From contig NZ_PTXL01000001.1 of the NCBI RefSeq assembly GCF_004343775.1, positions 496,001 through 560,000 on the forward strand: a stretch of DNA of 64,000 nucleotides. The letters run 5' to 3'. Of the stretch, positions 55,601-63,091 are shown piece by piece; position 1 is the stretch's first letter, and every line of letters starts with the position of its first letter. The position numbers and the translations under genes were made by a program. The stretch is from Burkholderia sp. SRS-46. Its GTDB lineage: Bacteria; Pseudomonadota; Gammaproteobacteria; Burkholderiales; Burkholderiaceae. The notes beneath the pieces are model-generated. The model saw only the letters and a list, made by a program, of their open reading frames with translations. It made no database searches and had not been told where the DNA came from.

Positions 55601-55797
55601 TCGCGACGGGCGCGAGCTCCGAGACGCAGCACGCGATCGGCACCGGCGTGTTCGGCGGGATGGTGACCGCGACGGTGCTGGCGATCTTCTTCGTGCCGGT
55701 GTTCTTCGTGTTCGTGCTGGGTTTCCAGGAGCGCGTCGGGGCATGGCTGGGGTCCCGCAGGAAAGTCGTCGCTGTCAGTCAAGAAACGGAAGGTTAA
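52654..55797 (+). CDS. RND efflux pump, HAE1 family (AcrB/MexY/AmrB-like)
   Basis: A 1047-residue proton-driven multidrug transporter with 12 membrane helices and two large periplasmic loops, the usual AcrB length. The N-terminus MSQFFIRRPVFAWVVALFI is diagnostic. TM4 carries the proton-relay pair in GIIVDDAIVVVENVERLM and TM10 carries a lysine in GLSAKNAILIVEFAKQL. All relay residues appear intact. Substrates are probably hydrophobic drugs or aminoglycosides/macrolides by analogy with AmrB/MexY, which is inference. The outer-membrane factor follows after 4 bp. Confidence 0.95.
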   Translation: MSQFFIRRPVFAWVVALFIILMGVIAIPQLPIARYPSVAPPTVTINATYPGATPQTMSDGVLSLIERELSGVKNLLYYESSADTSGTAKITVTFKPGTDPALAQVDVQNKLKAVEPRLPAVVRQNGVIVESASSGFLLFVALKSDSGRFDEGALSDYMARNIVEELRRVDGVGRVQMFGSEQAMRIWVDPSKLITYGLSMSDLTTAVSQQNVQIAPGSVGALPAVSGQRVIVPLTVQGQLTSPEQFAAIVLRANANGSKVVLGDVARVELGSQSYNFVNTESGKPATIAGVQLSPGGNAVKTAEAVRERLADLSKSMPSGMSYSIPFDTAPFVKLSIEKVIHTLIEAMVLVFLVMYLFLQNVRYTLIPAIVAPIAMLGTFTVMLATGFSINVLTMFGMVLAIGIIVDDAIVVVENVERLMAEEGLSPKDATVKAMKEITGAIIGVTLVLTAVFLPMAMSSGSVGVIYQQFTMSMAVSIMFSALLALTLTPALCATMLKPIPHGHHEKRGFFGWFNRRFDRMTQSYATRVGGLIGRAGRVMLLFVVICGVLVAGFRVLPSAFLPEEDQGYFMTGFLLPADSTAGRTRDVVKQLERHIATRPAIESSISIVGYGFSGLGPNAALNYAVLKDWSKREGSSTLAEATLAQQAMSGVTEGTVMSLLPPAIDELGTSSGFSMRLQDRANQGNAALKAAEAKLLELAAQSKVVVGVYPDSLPAGASVRLDIDRQKAEALGVSFTSISDTLSGAMGSTYVNDFPNAGRMQQVIIQADAPARMQIDNVMKLYVRNVSGGMVPMSEVVRPVWSDTPLQMVRYQGYPAARISGSAAPGFSSGAAMDEMERLAKQLPPGFSVKWTGQSLQERESASQAPMLMALSMVVVFLVLAALYESWSIPLSVMLVVPLGLVGALGAVLLRGLPNDVYFKVGMITVIGLSAKNAILIVEFAKQLREEGKGLVEAAVEASRLRLRPILMTSLAFGLGVVPLMIATGASSETQHAIGTGVFGGMVTATVLAIFFVPVFFVFVLGFQERVGAWLGSRRKVVAVSQETEG

Positions 55798-55801
55798 TGT
55801 C

Positions 55802-57241
55802 ATGCGATTGCTCGTTCTTCCCCTTGCCGTTGCGCTGGCCCTGTCGGCCTGCTCGATGGCGCCCAGGCTGGTGAAGCCGGAACTGCCGGTGCCGACCGCC
55901 TACACGACGGGCGCCCAGCCCGAGTCGGGCGCGAACGCGGCCGACCTCGGCTGGCGCACGATGTTCGGCGATGCGCGCCTGCAGCGCCTGATCGAACTGG
56001 CGCTGGACAACAACCGCGACCTGCGGATCGCGGTGCTCAACGTGCAGGCGGCCGAGGCGCAGTACGGCATCCAGCGCGCCGAGCGGCTGCCGTCGATCAA
56101 TGCGACCGGCAGCTTCACGCGCCAGCGCTCGCCGGCCAACGCCGACATGGCGCCGCCCGTGCCCGAGTCGATGCAGAAGCTGTACGGCGTCAACGTCGGG
56201 ATCAGCTCGTTCGAGATCGACCTGTTCGGCCGCGTGAAGTCGCTGTCGGATGCCGCGTTCGCGCGCTACCTGGCGACCGACGAAGGGCGCCGGGCCGCGC
56301 AGATCTCGCTGGTCGGCGCGGTGGCGGACGCGTACTTCGCCGAGCGCCTCGCCGACGAGCAGCGCGCGCTGTCCGAGCGCACGCTGGGCGACTGGCAGCA
56401 GTCGCTCGATCTCGCGCGCAAGCTCAAGGAGGCGCGCCAGGCGAGCGGCGTGGACATCGCGCAGGCCGAAGGCCAGGTCGCCAGCGCGGCCGCGGACCTC
56501 GAGGCGCGCGCGCGCACCGTGTCGCAGGCCCGCAACGCGCTGCGCCTGCTGGTCGGCACCGAGCTGCCGAAGGATCTGCCCGCGCCGCTGCCGCTGGAAA
56601 AGCAGCCGATCGTGACCCGGCTGCCGGCCGGCCTGCCGTCCGAGCTGCTGGTGCGCCGTCCGGACATCCAGCAGGCCGAGCAGAACCTGGTGGCCGCCAA
56701 CGCCGACATCGGCGCGGCGCGCGCCGCGTTCTTCCCGCGGCTGTCGCTGACCACGACGCTCGGCTTCATCAGCCCGGGGTTCAGCAGCCTGTTCAACAGC
56801 GACCATCGTGCGTGGAACTTCGCGCCGCAGGTCACGCTGCCGATCTTCCAGGGCGGCAGGCTGCGCTCCGAGCTGCGGCTGGCCGAAGTGCGCAAGTCCA
56901 GCGCCGTCGCCGAGTACGAACGGGCGATCCAGGTCGCGTTCCGGGAAGTCGCGGACGGCCTGGCCGGACGCGAAACCTTCGATCGCCAGATCGAAGCGCA
57001 GACGCGGGTGGTCAGCAGCGCGGAGCGCCGCACCAACCTGTCGAACCTGCGCTATCGCGCCGGTATCGAAGGGCGGCTGGAACTGCTCGACTCGCAGCGG
57101 CAGCTCTATGCGGCGCGGCAGTCGCTGCTGGACCTGCGGCGCGCCGAGTTCGGCAACGCCGTCGCGCTCTACAAGGCGCTCGGCGGCGGCCTGACGGACA
57201 AGGACGTGCCGCCGCCCGCGGGCAGCGTGGCGCAAAACTGA
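55802..57241 (+). CDS. RND efflux outer-membrane factor (OprM-type lipoprotein)
   Basis: A 479-residue TolC/OprM-family channel with a lipoprotein signal (LALSACSMAP, lipobox LSAC). Repeated features are GWRTMFGDARLQRLIELALDNNRDLRIAV and its C-terminal-half counterpart, each an outer-membrane-efflux helical hairpin. VRRPDIQQAEQNLVAANADIGAARAAFFP is the usual signature. It forms the trimeric exit duct for the adjacent pump and completes the tripartite system encoded in one operon. Confidence 0.94.
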   Translation: MRLLVLPLAVALALSACSMAPRLVKPELPVPTAYTTGAQPESGANAADLGWRTMFGDARLQRLIELALDNNRDLRIAVLNVQAAEAQYGIQRAERLPSINATGSFTRQRSPANADMAPPVPESMQKLYGVNVGISSFEIDLFGRVKSLSDAAFARYLATDEGRRAAQISLVGAVADAYFAERLADEQRALSERTLGDWQQSLDLARKLKEARQASGVDIAQAEGQVASAAADLEARARTVSQARNALRLLVGTELPKDLPAPLPLEKQPIVTRLPAGLPSELLVRRPDIQQAEQNLVAANADIGAARAAFFPRLSLTTTLGFISPGFSSLFNSDHRAWNFAPQVTLPIFQGGRLRSELRLAEVRKSSAVAEYERAIQVAFREVADGLAGRETFDRQIEAQTRVVSSAERRTNLSNLRYRAGIEGRLELLDSQRQLYAARQSLLDLRRAEFGNAVALYKALGGGLTDKDVPPPAGSVAQN

Positions 57242-57376
57242 GCGACACCGGGTGGCGCGGTCATGCGAGGACGGGCATGCGCCCGGACATGAGCGCCACC
57301 CGACGGACGGCGTGCCGCGTCGGATCCGACGCCGCGCCGACATGATTTTTTGTGTGGCCAAACTTCAGCTCGAACA

Positions 57377-58066
57377 ATGAACGCGTTGATATTGATTGCC
57401 GAAGACGAGCCGGAAATTGCGGAGATACTCGACGCCTACCTGACTCGCGAGGGATTTCGCACCTACCGCGTCGACAACGGGCAAGCCGCGCTCGACGTGC
57501 AGCCGCTGCTGAAGCCCGATCTCGTTCTGCTCGACATCAAGATGCCGCAGAAGAGCGGCTGGGAAGTGCTCATCGAGCTGCGCCGGCGCGGCGACACGCC
57601 GGTCGTCGTCATCACGGCGCTCGACCAGGACATCGACCGGCTGCAGGGCTTGCGGATCGGCGCCGACGACTACATCGCCAAGCCGTTCAATCCGGTCGAG
57701 GTGGTGGTTCGCATCCGCACCGTCCTGCGGCGCTCGGGCCGGTCCGTTGCCGAGGGCGTGATCCGGGTCGGCAGCCTCGAGATCGATACCGAAAGCTATC
57801 TGGCGAGGGTGCGGTCCGCCGCCGGGGAAGCCCCGGTATCGCTGACGCTGACCGAATTCCGGCTGCTCGCGCACATGGCGAGAGCGCCGAGCCGCGTCTT
57901 CACGCGCGGCGAACTGGTCGATGCCTGCCTGGCCGGCGGCGGCGCGATGGAGCGCACCGTCGACAGCCACGTCAGCCGGCTGCGCAAGAAACTCGAATGC
58001 GCCGGCGCGCCCGGCATGCCCGAGGTGATGCGCGGCGTCGGCTATCGGCTGCAGGGATTCCAGTGA
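57377..58066 (+). CDS. OmpR/PhoB-family response regulator (RR2)
   Basis: A 229-residue regulator with phospho-acceptor Asp53 in LVLLDIKMP, the switch block ITALDQDIDRLQGLRIGADDYIAKPFNP, and a C-terminal winged helix (SLTLTEFRLLAHMARAPSRVF, RTVDSHVSRLRKKLE). It is clearly paralogous to RR1, including the same ALDQDID and LRIGADDY blocks. It is encoded 135 bp after the outer-membrane factor, in the same direction, and its stop overlaps the start of HK3 (GTGA). It may share targets with RR1. Confidence 0.94.
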   Translation: MNALILIAEDEPEIAEILDAYLTREGFRTYRVDNGQAALDVQPLLKPDLVLLDIKMPQKSGWEVLIELRRRGDTPVVVITALDQDIDRLQGLRIGADDYIAKPFNPVEVVVRIRTVLRRSGRSVAEGVIRVGSLEIDTESYLARVRSAAGEAPVSLTLTEFRLLAHMARAPSRVFTRGELVDACLAGGGAMERTVDSHVSRLRKKLECAGAPGMPEVMRGVGYRLQGFQ

Positions 58067-59133
58067 GCGCGCACAACCGCCTGAGCCGGCAGATCGTGCT
58101 GTCGATGGGGCTCGCGTCCGTCACCACGACGCTGATCGTCGTCGCCGGGGCGTTCATCGCGTACGGTTTGCTGTTTACCGTGTCGCCGCCGCCGCCGTCG
58201 TCGGGCAGGGCCATCGACCTGCTGATCCCGAATACGTCGGACTATCTGATCTTCGTGGCGCTGCTGATGACCGGGCTGCTGGTCGCGGTCGTGGTGGCGA
58301 CCCGGCTGGCCCGGCGCATTCTCAAGCCGCTCAACTCGCTGGCGGAGAGCGCCCGGCGCATCGCCGCGGGCGACCTCGCGGCGCGGGCGATACCCGGCGA
58401 TCGCTCGCTGGGCGAGACGGCGCTGCTGGTCGACGACTTCAACGCGATGGCGAAGCGGCTGCAGGGCATGACCGCCGAGATGACGGCATGGAACGCGGCG
58501 ATCGTCCATGAATTGCGCACGCCGCTGACGATCCTGCGGGGCCGGCTGCAGGGCCTGAAGGACGGGGTGTTCACGCCGGACGAAGCGTTGTTCCGGGGGC
58601 TGCTGCATCACGTCGAGGGCTTGTCCCGGCTGGTCGACGACCTGCACATCGTGACGCTGCAGGACATCGGCCGGCTGGAGATGAACATCCAGCCGACCGA
58701 TATCGCGCTCGAGGTCCAGAGCGCGGTCGATTCGGTCGGCGACGCGCTTCACGAAGCCGGTTTTTCCGTCGAGCTGGCGACCGTCCCGGTCGTGCTGCAA
58801 TGCGACGGCGCGCGCATCAGGCAGGCGCTGCATGCGCTGCTCGACAACGCGCGCCGCTACGCGGTGCCCGGCAAGCTGCGCATCGAGCTGGCGGTGCTGG
58901 CGTCGAGTGTCGCGCTGCGCGTGGAGGACGAGGGCCCCGGGCTCAGCCCCGAATTCGCCCGTCATGCGTTCGACCCTTTCACGCGCGCGGATGTGTCGCG
59001 TTCCCGCCAGTTCGGCGGCTCCGGTCTCGGGTTGTCCGTCGTCCGCGCGATCGCCCAGGCGCACAATGGCCACGCGCGCTATCGCCCGTCGGGCACCGGC
59101 GGCTCCGTTTTCGAGCTGGACATCCCGCATTGA
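58063..59133 (+). CDS. Sensor histidine kinase (HK3), partner of RR2
   Basis: A 356-residue membrane kinase: two hydrophobic helices (about residues 13-36 and 60-80) around a short loop, HAMP, H-box AIVHELRTPLTILRGR with His149, and ATPase boxes LLDNARRYAVPG and FGGSGLGLSVVRAIA. The start is the GTG at 58063, overlapping the RR2 stop; no ATG fits. It is a more distant paralogue of HK1 and HK2. A hairpin with T-tract follows at 59161. Confidence 0.92.
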   Translation: MSAHNRLSRQIVLSMGLASVTTTLIVVAGAFIAYGLLFTVSPPPPSSGRAIDLLIPNTSDYLIFVALLMTGLLVAVVVATRLARRILKPLNSLAESARRIAAGDLAARAIPGDRSLGETALLVDDFNAMAKRLQGMTAEMTAWNAAIVHELRTPLTILRGRLQGLKDGVFTPDEALFRGLLHHVEGLSRLVDDLHIVTLQDIGRLEMNIQPTDIALEVQSAVDSVGDALHEAGFSVELATVPVVLQCDGARIRQALHALLDNARRYAVPGKLRIELAVLASSVALRVEDEGPGLSPEFARHAFDPFTRADVSRSRQFGGSGLGLSVVRAIAQAHNGHARYRPSGTGGSVFELDIPH

Positions 59134-59160
59134 TGCCCGTGAACGCGCCGGCAGTCCGAA

Positions 59161-59188
59161 GACAGGGGAATACCCTGTCTTTTTTTTT
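59161..59188 (+). terminator. Hairpin with T-tract after HK3 (element A)
   Basis: GACAGGGGAATACCCTGTC folds into a perfect 7-bp stem with a GAATA loop and is followed directly by nine T. It works as a terminator by structure. The sequence recurs, slightly changed, at 62959. Confidence 0.75.
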
Positions 59189-59236
59189 CATTTCGTTGTT
59201 ATGTATCATGACCTATCTTTTGCAGCATTTACAAAC
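59161..59236 (+). promoter_or_regulatory. Shared upstream element, copy A
   Basis: Hairpin GACAGGG...CCCTGTC, T-tract, then 45 bp from the start the block TCATGACCTA and a further similar stretch (CTTTTGCAGCATTTAC). The same order and spacing occur at 62959-63029, ahead of the second transcription unit of this cluster. It lies upstream of the flavin oxidoreductase gene. The palindrome could also be a TetR operator. Confidence 0.55.
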
Positions 59237-59315
59237 AATGCAAGCGGGACAGGTCAGCGCATGCCGTCTCGTCTGATCGTCAACGCGTGACTTTCATCGC
59301 GGTAATACGGACACC

Positions 59316-60800
59316 ATGGCAAAGAAGCCTCCCCCCCACGACTCGGCCAACCAGCAGCGCAGGCAGCTGCTCAAATATGCGGGCGCGTCGGCCGCCGCCG
59401 TGGGCAGCCTGGCGATCGGCGCGCGGCCGGCCAACGCCGGCGCGGCCGCGGCGGGCAACCCGGGCGACGTGCTCGACGTGGTCATCGTCGGCGCGGGGCT
59501 GGCCGGGTTGACCGCCGCGCGCGACCTGCATCTGGCCGGCTGCGAATCGTTCCTGGTGCTCGAAGCGCGCGACCGGGTCGGCGGGCGCACGCTCAACTAC
59601 AACGTGGGCGGCGGCTACGTGACCGAAGTCGGCGGGCAGTGGATCGGCCCGGGCCAGACCGCCGTGGCGGATCTCGCGCGCGAGCTGGAAGTCGACACGT
59701 TCCCGACCTATTACGAAGGCAAGACCGTCGTCCTGGGCGGCCCCGGCCGCGTGGAGATCGACCTGAAGGGCACTTTCGGCACGGACGAGACCGTGTCCGG
59801 GAAGCTCGGCACGCTGTCGCGCAACGTGCCGTCGGGCGCGCCGTGGACGTCGGCGAAAGTGGCCGAGTTCGACAAGCTGTCGGTGGGCGACTGGCTCGCG
59901 AAACAGGACATCAAGCCCGAGGATCGCACCGGCTGGAACGCGTCGATCGCGCTGTCCGGCGGCGCGATGCCGGCGAAGATGGGGCTCCTGCATTTCCTGT
60001 CGATGATCAACTCGGCCGCGTGCGACTACACGCAGCTCGACTCGATCAAGCACAGTGCGCAGGAAACCCGCTTCGTCGGCGGCTCGCAGGTGCTCAGCAT
60101 CAGGATGGCCAGGCAACTGGGCGACCGGGTGCGCCTGTCGTCGCCGGTTCGCCGGATTGCCGACTGGGATCGCGAGATCGTCACGCTGCATACCGACCAC
60201 GGCGCGATCCGCGCGCGCAAGGTCATCGTGGCGATCCATCCGGCCCTGTGCAACCAGGTGCAGTTCGACCCGCCGCTGCCGGCCAGGCGCGCGGCGCTGC
60301 AGCGCGCATGGCCCGGCCATTCGCCGGCGCGCAAGACGGCGATGGTCTATCGCCGCCCGTTCTGGCGCGACAAGGGGCTGAACGGCCATATCTTCCAGAT
60401 CGACGGGCCGATCTTCTGGGCGTGGGACAACTCGCCGCCGGGCGGCGAGATCGGCATCATCAACGCGTTCGTGAAGAACGCGATGCTGCCGTCGGACCCG
60501 CAGGCCGCCAAGCGCGCGCTGACGGAACTTTATGCGCAGGCCTGGGGCGCGGAAGCGCTGTCGCCCGTGTCGTATCACGACCATGACTGGGGGCGGGCCG
60601 ACCCGTGGTCGATCACCTGCGTATCCGCGATTCCGCCGGGTTTCTGGAGCGCGCACGGCGACGCGCTGCACCCGCCGTGCGGCAACCTGATCTGGTCGGG
60701 CACCGAGACCGCGAACATCTGGGCCGGCTACATGGATGGCGCGGTGCGCTCGGGGCATCAGGGCGCGCTGCAGGCGCTGAACGGACTGCGTCGGGCATAG
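59316..60800 (+). CDS. Tat-exported flavin monoamine oxidoreductase
   Basis: A 494-residue FAD enzyme of the monoamine-oxidase fold. A Tat-type signal (QQRRQLLKYAG, likely cleaved after ANA at residue 41) is followed by the dinucleotide-binding motif VVIVGAGLAGLTAA (Gly59, Gly61, Gly64), LEARDRVGGRTLN and a C-terminal FAD segment near GNLIWSGTETANIWAGYMDGA. The fold oxidises amines to imines. Export by Tat and the adjacent cytochrome c gene suggest electrons go to cytochrome c rather than to oxygen, as for NicA2. Substrate unknown. Confidence 0.9.
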   Translation: MAKKPPPHDSANQQRRQLLKYAGASAAAVGSLAIGARPANAGAAAAGNPGDVLDVVIVGAGLAGLTAARDLHLAGCESFLVLEARDRVGGRTLNYNVGGGYVTEVGGQWIGPGQTAVADLARELEVDTFPTYYEGKTVVLGGPGRVEIDLKGTFGTDETVSGKLGTLSRNVPSGAPWTSAKVAEFDKLSVGDWLAKQDIKPEDRTGWNASIALSGGAMPAKMGLLHFLSMINSAACDYTQLDSIKHSAQETRFVGGSQVLSIRMARQLGDRVRLSSPVRRIADWDREIVTLHTDHGAIRARKVIVAIHPALCNQVQFDPPLPARRAALQRAWPGHSPARKTAMVYRRPFWRDKGLNGHIFQIDGPIFWAWDNSPPGGEIGIINAFVKNAMLPSDPQAAKRALTELYAQAWGAEALSPVSYHDHDWGRADPWSITCVSAIPPGFWSAHGDALHPPCGNLIWSGTETANIWAGYMDGAVRSGHQGALQALNGLRRA

Positions 60801-60810
60801 GAGAGCGACG

Positions 60811-61467
60811 ATGAAGAAAATCATTCTGCTCGCCATGGCGGGGATCGTGGCGGTGCTGCTCGTCATGTTCGGCCCGGACCTGCTTGGCCTCTATCGCCTT
60901 CAGCGGTTCGTGTCGACGTCGGCCGAGGCCTACGAGGCCGACGGCGGTGCATGGCCGCACCTGACCGACGTGTGCATCGGCTGTCACGGCGTGAAGGGCA
61001 CGTCGCTGCATCAGGGTTATCCGAGTCTTGCCGGGCAGCCGGCGCCTTACGCGGAGGCCCAGCTTCGCCACTTCGCGAACGGGCAGCGCGCGAACCCGAA
61101 CATGAGCCCGCTCGCGATGAGCCTGAGCGACGCCGACATCAAGCATCTGTCGGACTACTACGCAAGGCAGCCGGCCCGCACGAATCGCTTCTTCGCGCCG
61201 GAGCCCCGGTTGCGCGCGCGCGGCGAGCAACTGGTGACGGGCGGCGCGTGCGCGGCATGCCACGGCGCGCGGCTGCTGGGCCGGGGGGCGTTTCCGCGCC
61301 TCGCGGGCCAGGGGCGCGACTACCTGCTGATACAGCTCGATGCATTTGCCGCCGGCACGCGCGTCGAGCCGACCGGGACGATGCAGCGCCTCGCCGCGGC
61401 GATGTCCCCGCAAGACCGCGACGCCGTCGCCAGCTATCTGGCGAGCGTCGACCCGGAGCACAAGTAA
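60811..61467 (+). CDS. Membrane-anchored dihaem cytochrome c (c4-like)
   Basis: A 218-residue protein. An uncleaved N-terminal anchor (MKKIILLAMAGIVAVLLVMF) is followed by two cytochrome c domains with haem motifs CIGCH (55-59) and CAACH (147-151). Candidate axial methionines lie in NPNMSPLAMS and in the Met-containing segments TMQRLAAAMS. The dihaem c4-like layout suits electron transfer in the periplasm. It is encoded 10 bp after the flavin enzyme and is its probable electron acceptor. Confidence 0.9.
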   Translation: MKKIILLAMAGIVAVLLVMFGPDLLGLYRLQRFVSTSAEAYEADGGAWPHLTDVCIGCHGVKGTSLHQGYPSLAGQPAPYAEAQLRHFANGQRANPNMSPLAMSLSDADIKHLSDYYARQPARTNRFFAPEPRLRARGEQLVTGGACAACHGARLLGRGAFPRLAGQGRDYLLIQLDAFAAGTRVEPTGTMQRLAAAMSPQDRDAVASYLASVDPEHK

Positions 61468-61501
61468 AGGATCAATTGCATTCGACATCAGGAGCGTAGT
61501 C

Positions 61502-62134
61502 ATGGATCTCAGGGCAGTCAGTCTTTGTTTCTCCAGTGCCGTGCTGGCATCGACCACCGGCGTCTACGGCGTGAAGTTCCTCAGGAAGCGCAACTTCCTG
61601 CTCGGCATCGAATGGCTGATCGTGACGTTCTCCGCCTCGAACGCGCTGATCTTCTTCGTGACGGGTTCGCCGTTCTCGTACGGCATCTCGCACTTCCTCG
61701 ATGCGTTTTCCCGGGCGTTCGGCATGCCGGTCGTCGCGGTGGCCGGCCTGATGGCCGTCACGCACGACTACAAGCCGTCGGTGCGCCAGGACGTGATGCT
61801 GTTCGGGATCGCCGTCGTGGGCACGATCGCCTTGGTGACGACCGATTTCATGGAGGAGATCCTGCCGTACTTCTACGTGGTGATGTGGACGTTGCTGGCG
61901 CTCTATCTCGCGTACTTCGTGAAGCGGCTGCTGGACGCGGGGCTCAAGTTCCATGCGATGACCACGTTCGTCGCGCTGGTGTGTACGCTGGCCATTGCGT
62001 ACATCTACGACTTCTACAAGATTCCGGGCGAAGAGCAGAACGTCGTGTTCAACTTCTTCGTGCTCGCGCTGCTCACGTGGTCATACTTCGTGGTGTCGAT
62101 CTATCACGCGTATTGCGCGCTGGAGCGTGCCTGA
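61502..62134 (+). CDS. Seven-helix integral membrane protein of unknown family
   Basis: A 210-residue protein that is almost entirely hydrophobic, with about seven membrane segments (residues ~4-22, 33-52, 68-87, 96-115, 120-140, 150-170, 182-205). Conserved-looking polar features are few: Lys/Arg near the first loop, HDYKPS in the middle and IYHAY near the C-terminus. No known family is recognised. The ATG at 61502 follows AGGAGCG. It is the third gene of the amine-oxidoreductase operon, 34 bp after the cytochrome, and may be a transporter or a membrane redox or sensor component. Confidence 0.75.
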   Translation: MDLRAVSLCFSSAVLASTTGVYGVKFLRKRNFLLGIEWLIVTFSASNALIFFVTGSPFSYGISHFLDAFSRAFGMPVVAVAGLMAVTHDYKPSVRQDVMLFGIAVVGTIALVTTDFMEEILPYFYVVMWTLLALYLAYFVKRLLDAGLKFHAMTTFVALVCTLAIAYIYDFYKIPGEEQNVVFNFFVLALLTWSYFVVSIYHAYCALERA

Positions 62135-62265
62135 GGGGGAAGTGCTTCGTTTCGGCGGATGCCGGCGTATTGCACATGAGTAGCTTTCCTAATTGAATGA
62201 ACGGAGGGCTGGACCGCGCTTCACCGCACGGATCACCTTCGTCGACGGCAGTCGAGGTTACGCCC

Positions 62266-62886
62266 ATGACACCGACACGCATGACCCGGGAGGCGCGCCG
62301 GAACCAGACGCGTGAGCGGCTGCTGAGCGCCGCACGGACGAGCTTTCTGACGAAGGGGTGTGCGGCCACGAGCGTCGAGGACATCGCGACGGCGGCCGGC
62401 TACACGCGCGGCGCGTTCTACGCGAACTTCCGCAGCAAGACGGCATTGCTGCTCGAGCTGCTCGACCACGATCACGCTGAAATCGAGGCGGAACTGCAGC
62501 GGATCTTCGAGGCCGGTGGCGCGCGCGAGGCGCTGGAGCGACGGGTGCTCACGTACTATCGCCAGCTCTATCGCGAGCGCGAGTCGTTCCTGATCTGGAT
62601 GGAAGCGAAGCTGCAGGCGGTGCGTGATGCGCGCTTCCGCGTGCATTTCAATGCGTTCATGGGAAAGCGGCAGGCACGCATGACGGCCTGCATCCGGGCG
62701 TTTGCCGAGCGCACCGGCGCGTCGCCGCCGCTGCCCGCCGACGTGCTGGCGATCGGCTTGATGGGGCTGTGCGACGGCGTGCAGCTCTGCTACGCGGCCG
62801 ATCCGCAGCGCGTGACGGACGAGCTGGCCGATGCGGTGCTGGCCGGCTTTTTCGCGCGCACGATGTTCGATCGTCCGTCCGACTGA
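62266..62886 (+). CDS. TetR-family regulator
   Basis: A 206-residue regulator. The N-terminal HTH reads RERLLSAARTSFLTKGCAATSVEDIATAAGYTRGAFYANFRSK, with a helical ligand domain after it. The ATG at 62266 is used because the conserved part starts close by; an in-frame ATG at 62197 would add a 23-residue leader. It lies between the two transcription units of the cluster, each preceded by the same palindrome-bearing element, and is the natural candidate for controlling both. Confidence 0.9.
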   Translation: MTPTRMTREARRNQTRERLLSAARTSFLTKGCAATSVEDIATAAGYTRGAFYANFRSKTALLLELLDHDHAEIEAELQRIFEAGGAREALERRVLTYYRQLYRERESFLIWMEAKLQAVRDARFRVHFNAFMGKRQARMTACIRAFAERTGASPPLPADVLAIGLMGLCDGVQLCYAADPQRVTDELADAVLAGFFARTMFDRPSD

Positions 62887-62958
62887 TTGCGCGGTAACGC
62901 CCTTCGATCCCGGTGAAGCGATGCGGGTTTTCCCGCGCGAGATTCGCAGCATGGACAG

Positions 62959-62985
62959 GACAGGGAATACCCGGTCTTTTTCTTT
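62959..62985 (+). terminator. Hairpin with T-tract after the TetR gene (element B)
   Basis: GACAGGG and CCCGGTC form a 7-bp stem with one mismatch around AATA, followed by a T-rich tract (TTTTTCTTTTTT). Near-copy of 59161-59188. Confidence 0.65.
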
Positions 62986-63029
62986 TTTATATTTTTGTCA
63001 TCATGACCTAACATTAGCAACATGTTCTA
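62959..63029 (+). promoter_or_regulatory. Shared upstream element, copy B
   Basis: Hairpin, T-tract and, 42 bp from the start, TCATGACCTA followed by a stretch similar to copy A (CATTAGCAACATGTTC). It lies just upstream of the PhyH-type dioxygenase gene at 63092. Confidence 0.55.
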
Positions 63030-63091
63030 CTAAGGGCGTGGCCGGACGCATCGGTGGCCGGGCTGCCATTTGATTAATCAGGAGATGACCG

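Noticed and set aside
52498-55803. 1101-codon antisense frame opposite the RND pump
   Set aside because: Composition dominated by Arg, His, Asp and Gln repeats typical of shadow frames; the pump on the plus strand has all family motifs.
59205-59290. Short 22- and 29-codon frames between element A and the flavoenzyme gene, possible leader peptides
   Set aside because: The equivalent frame at copy B stops after two codons, so coding is not the conserved property.
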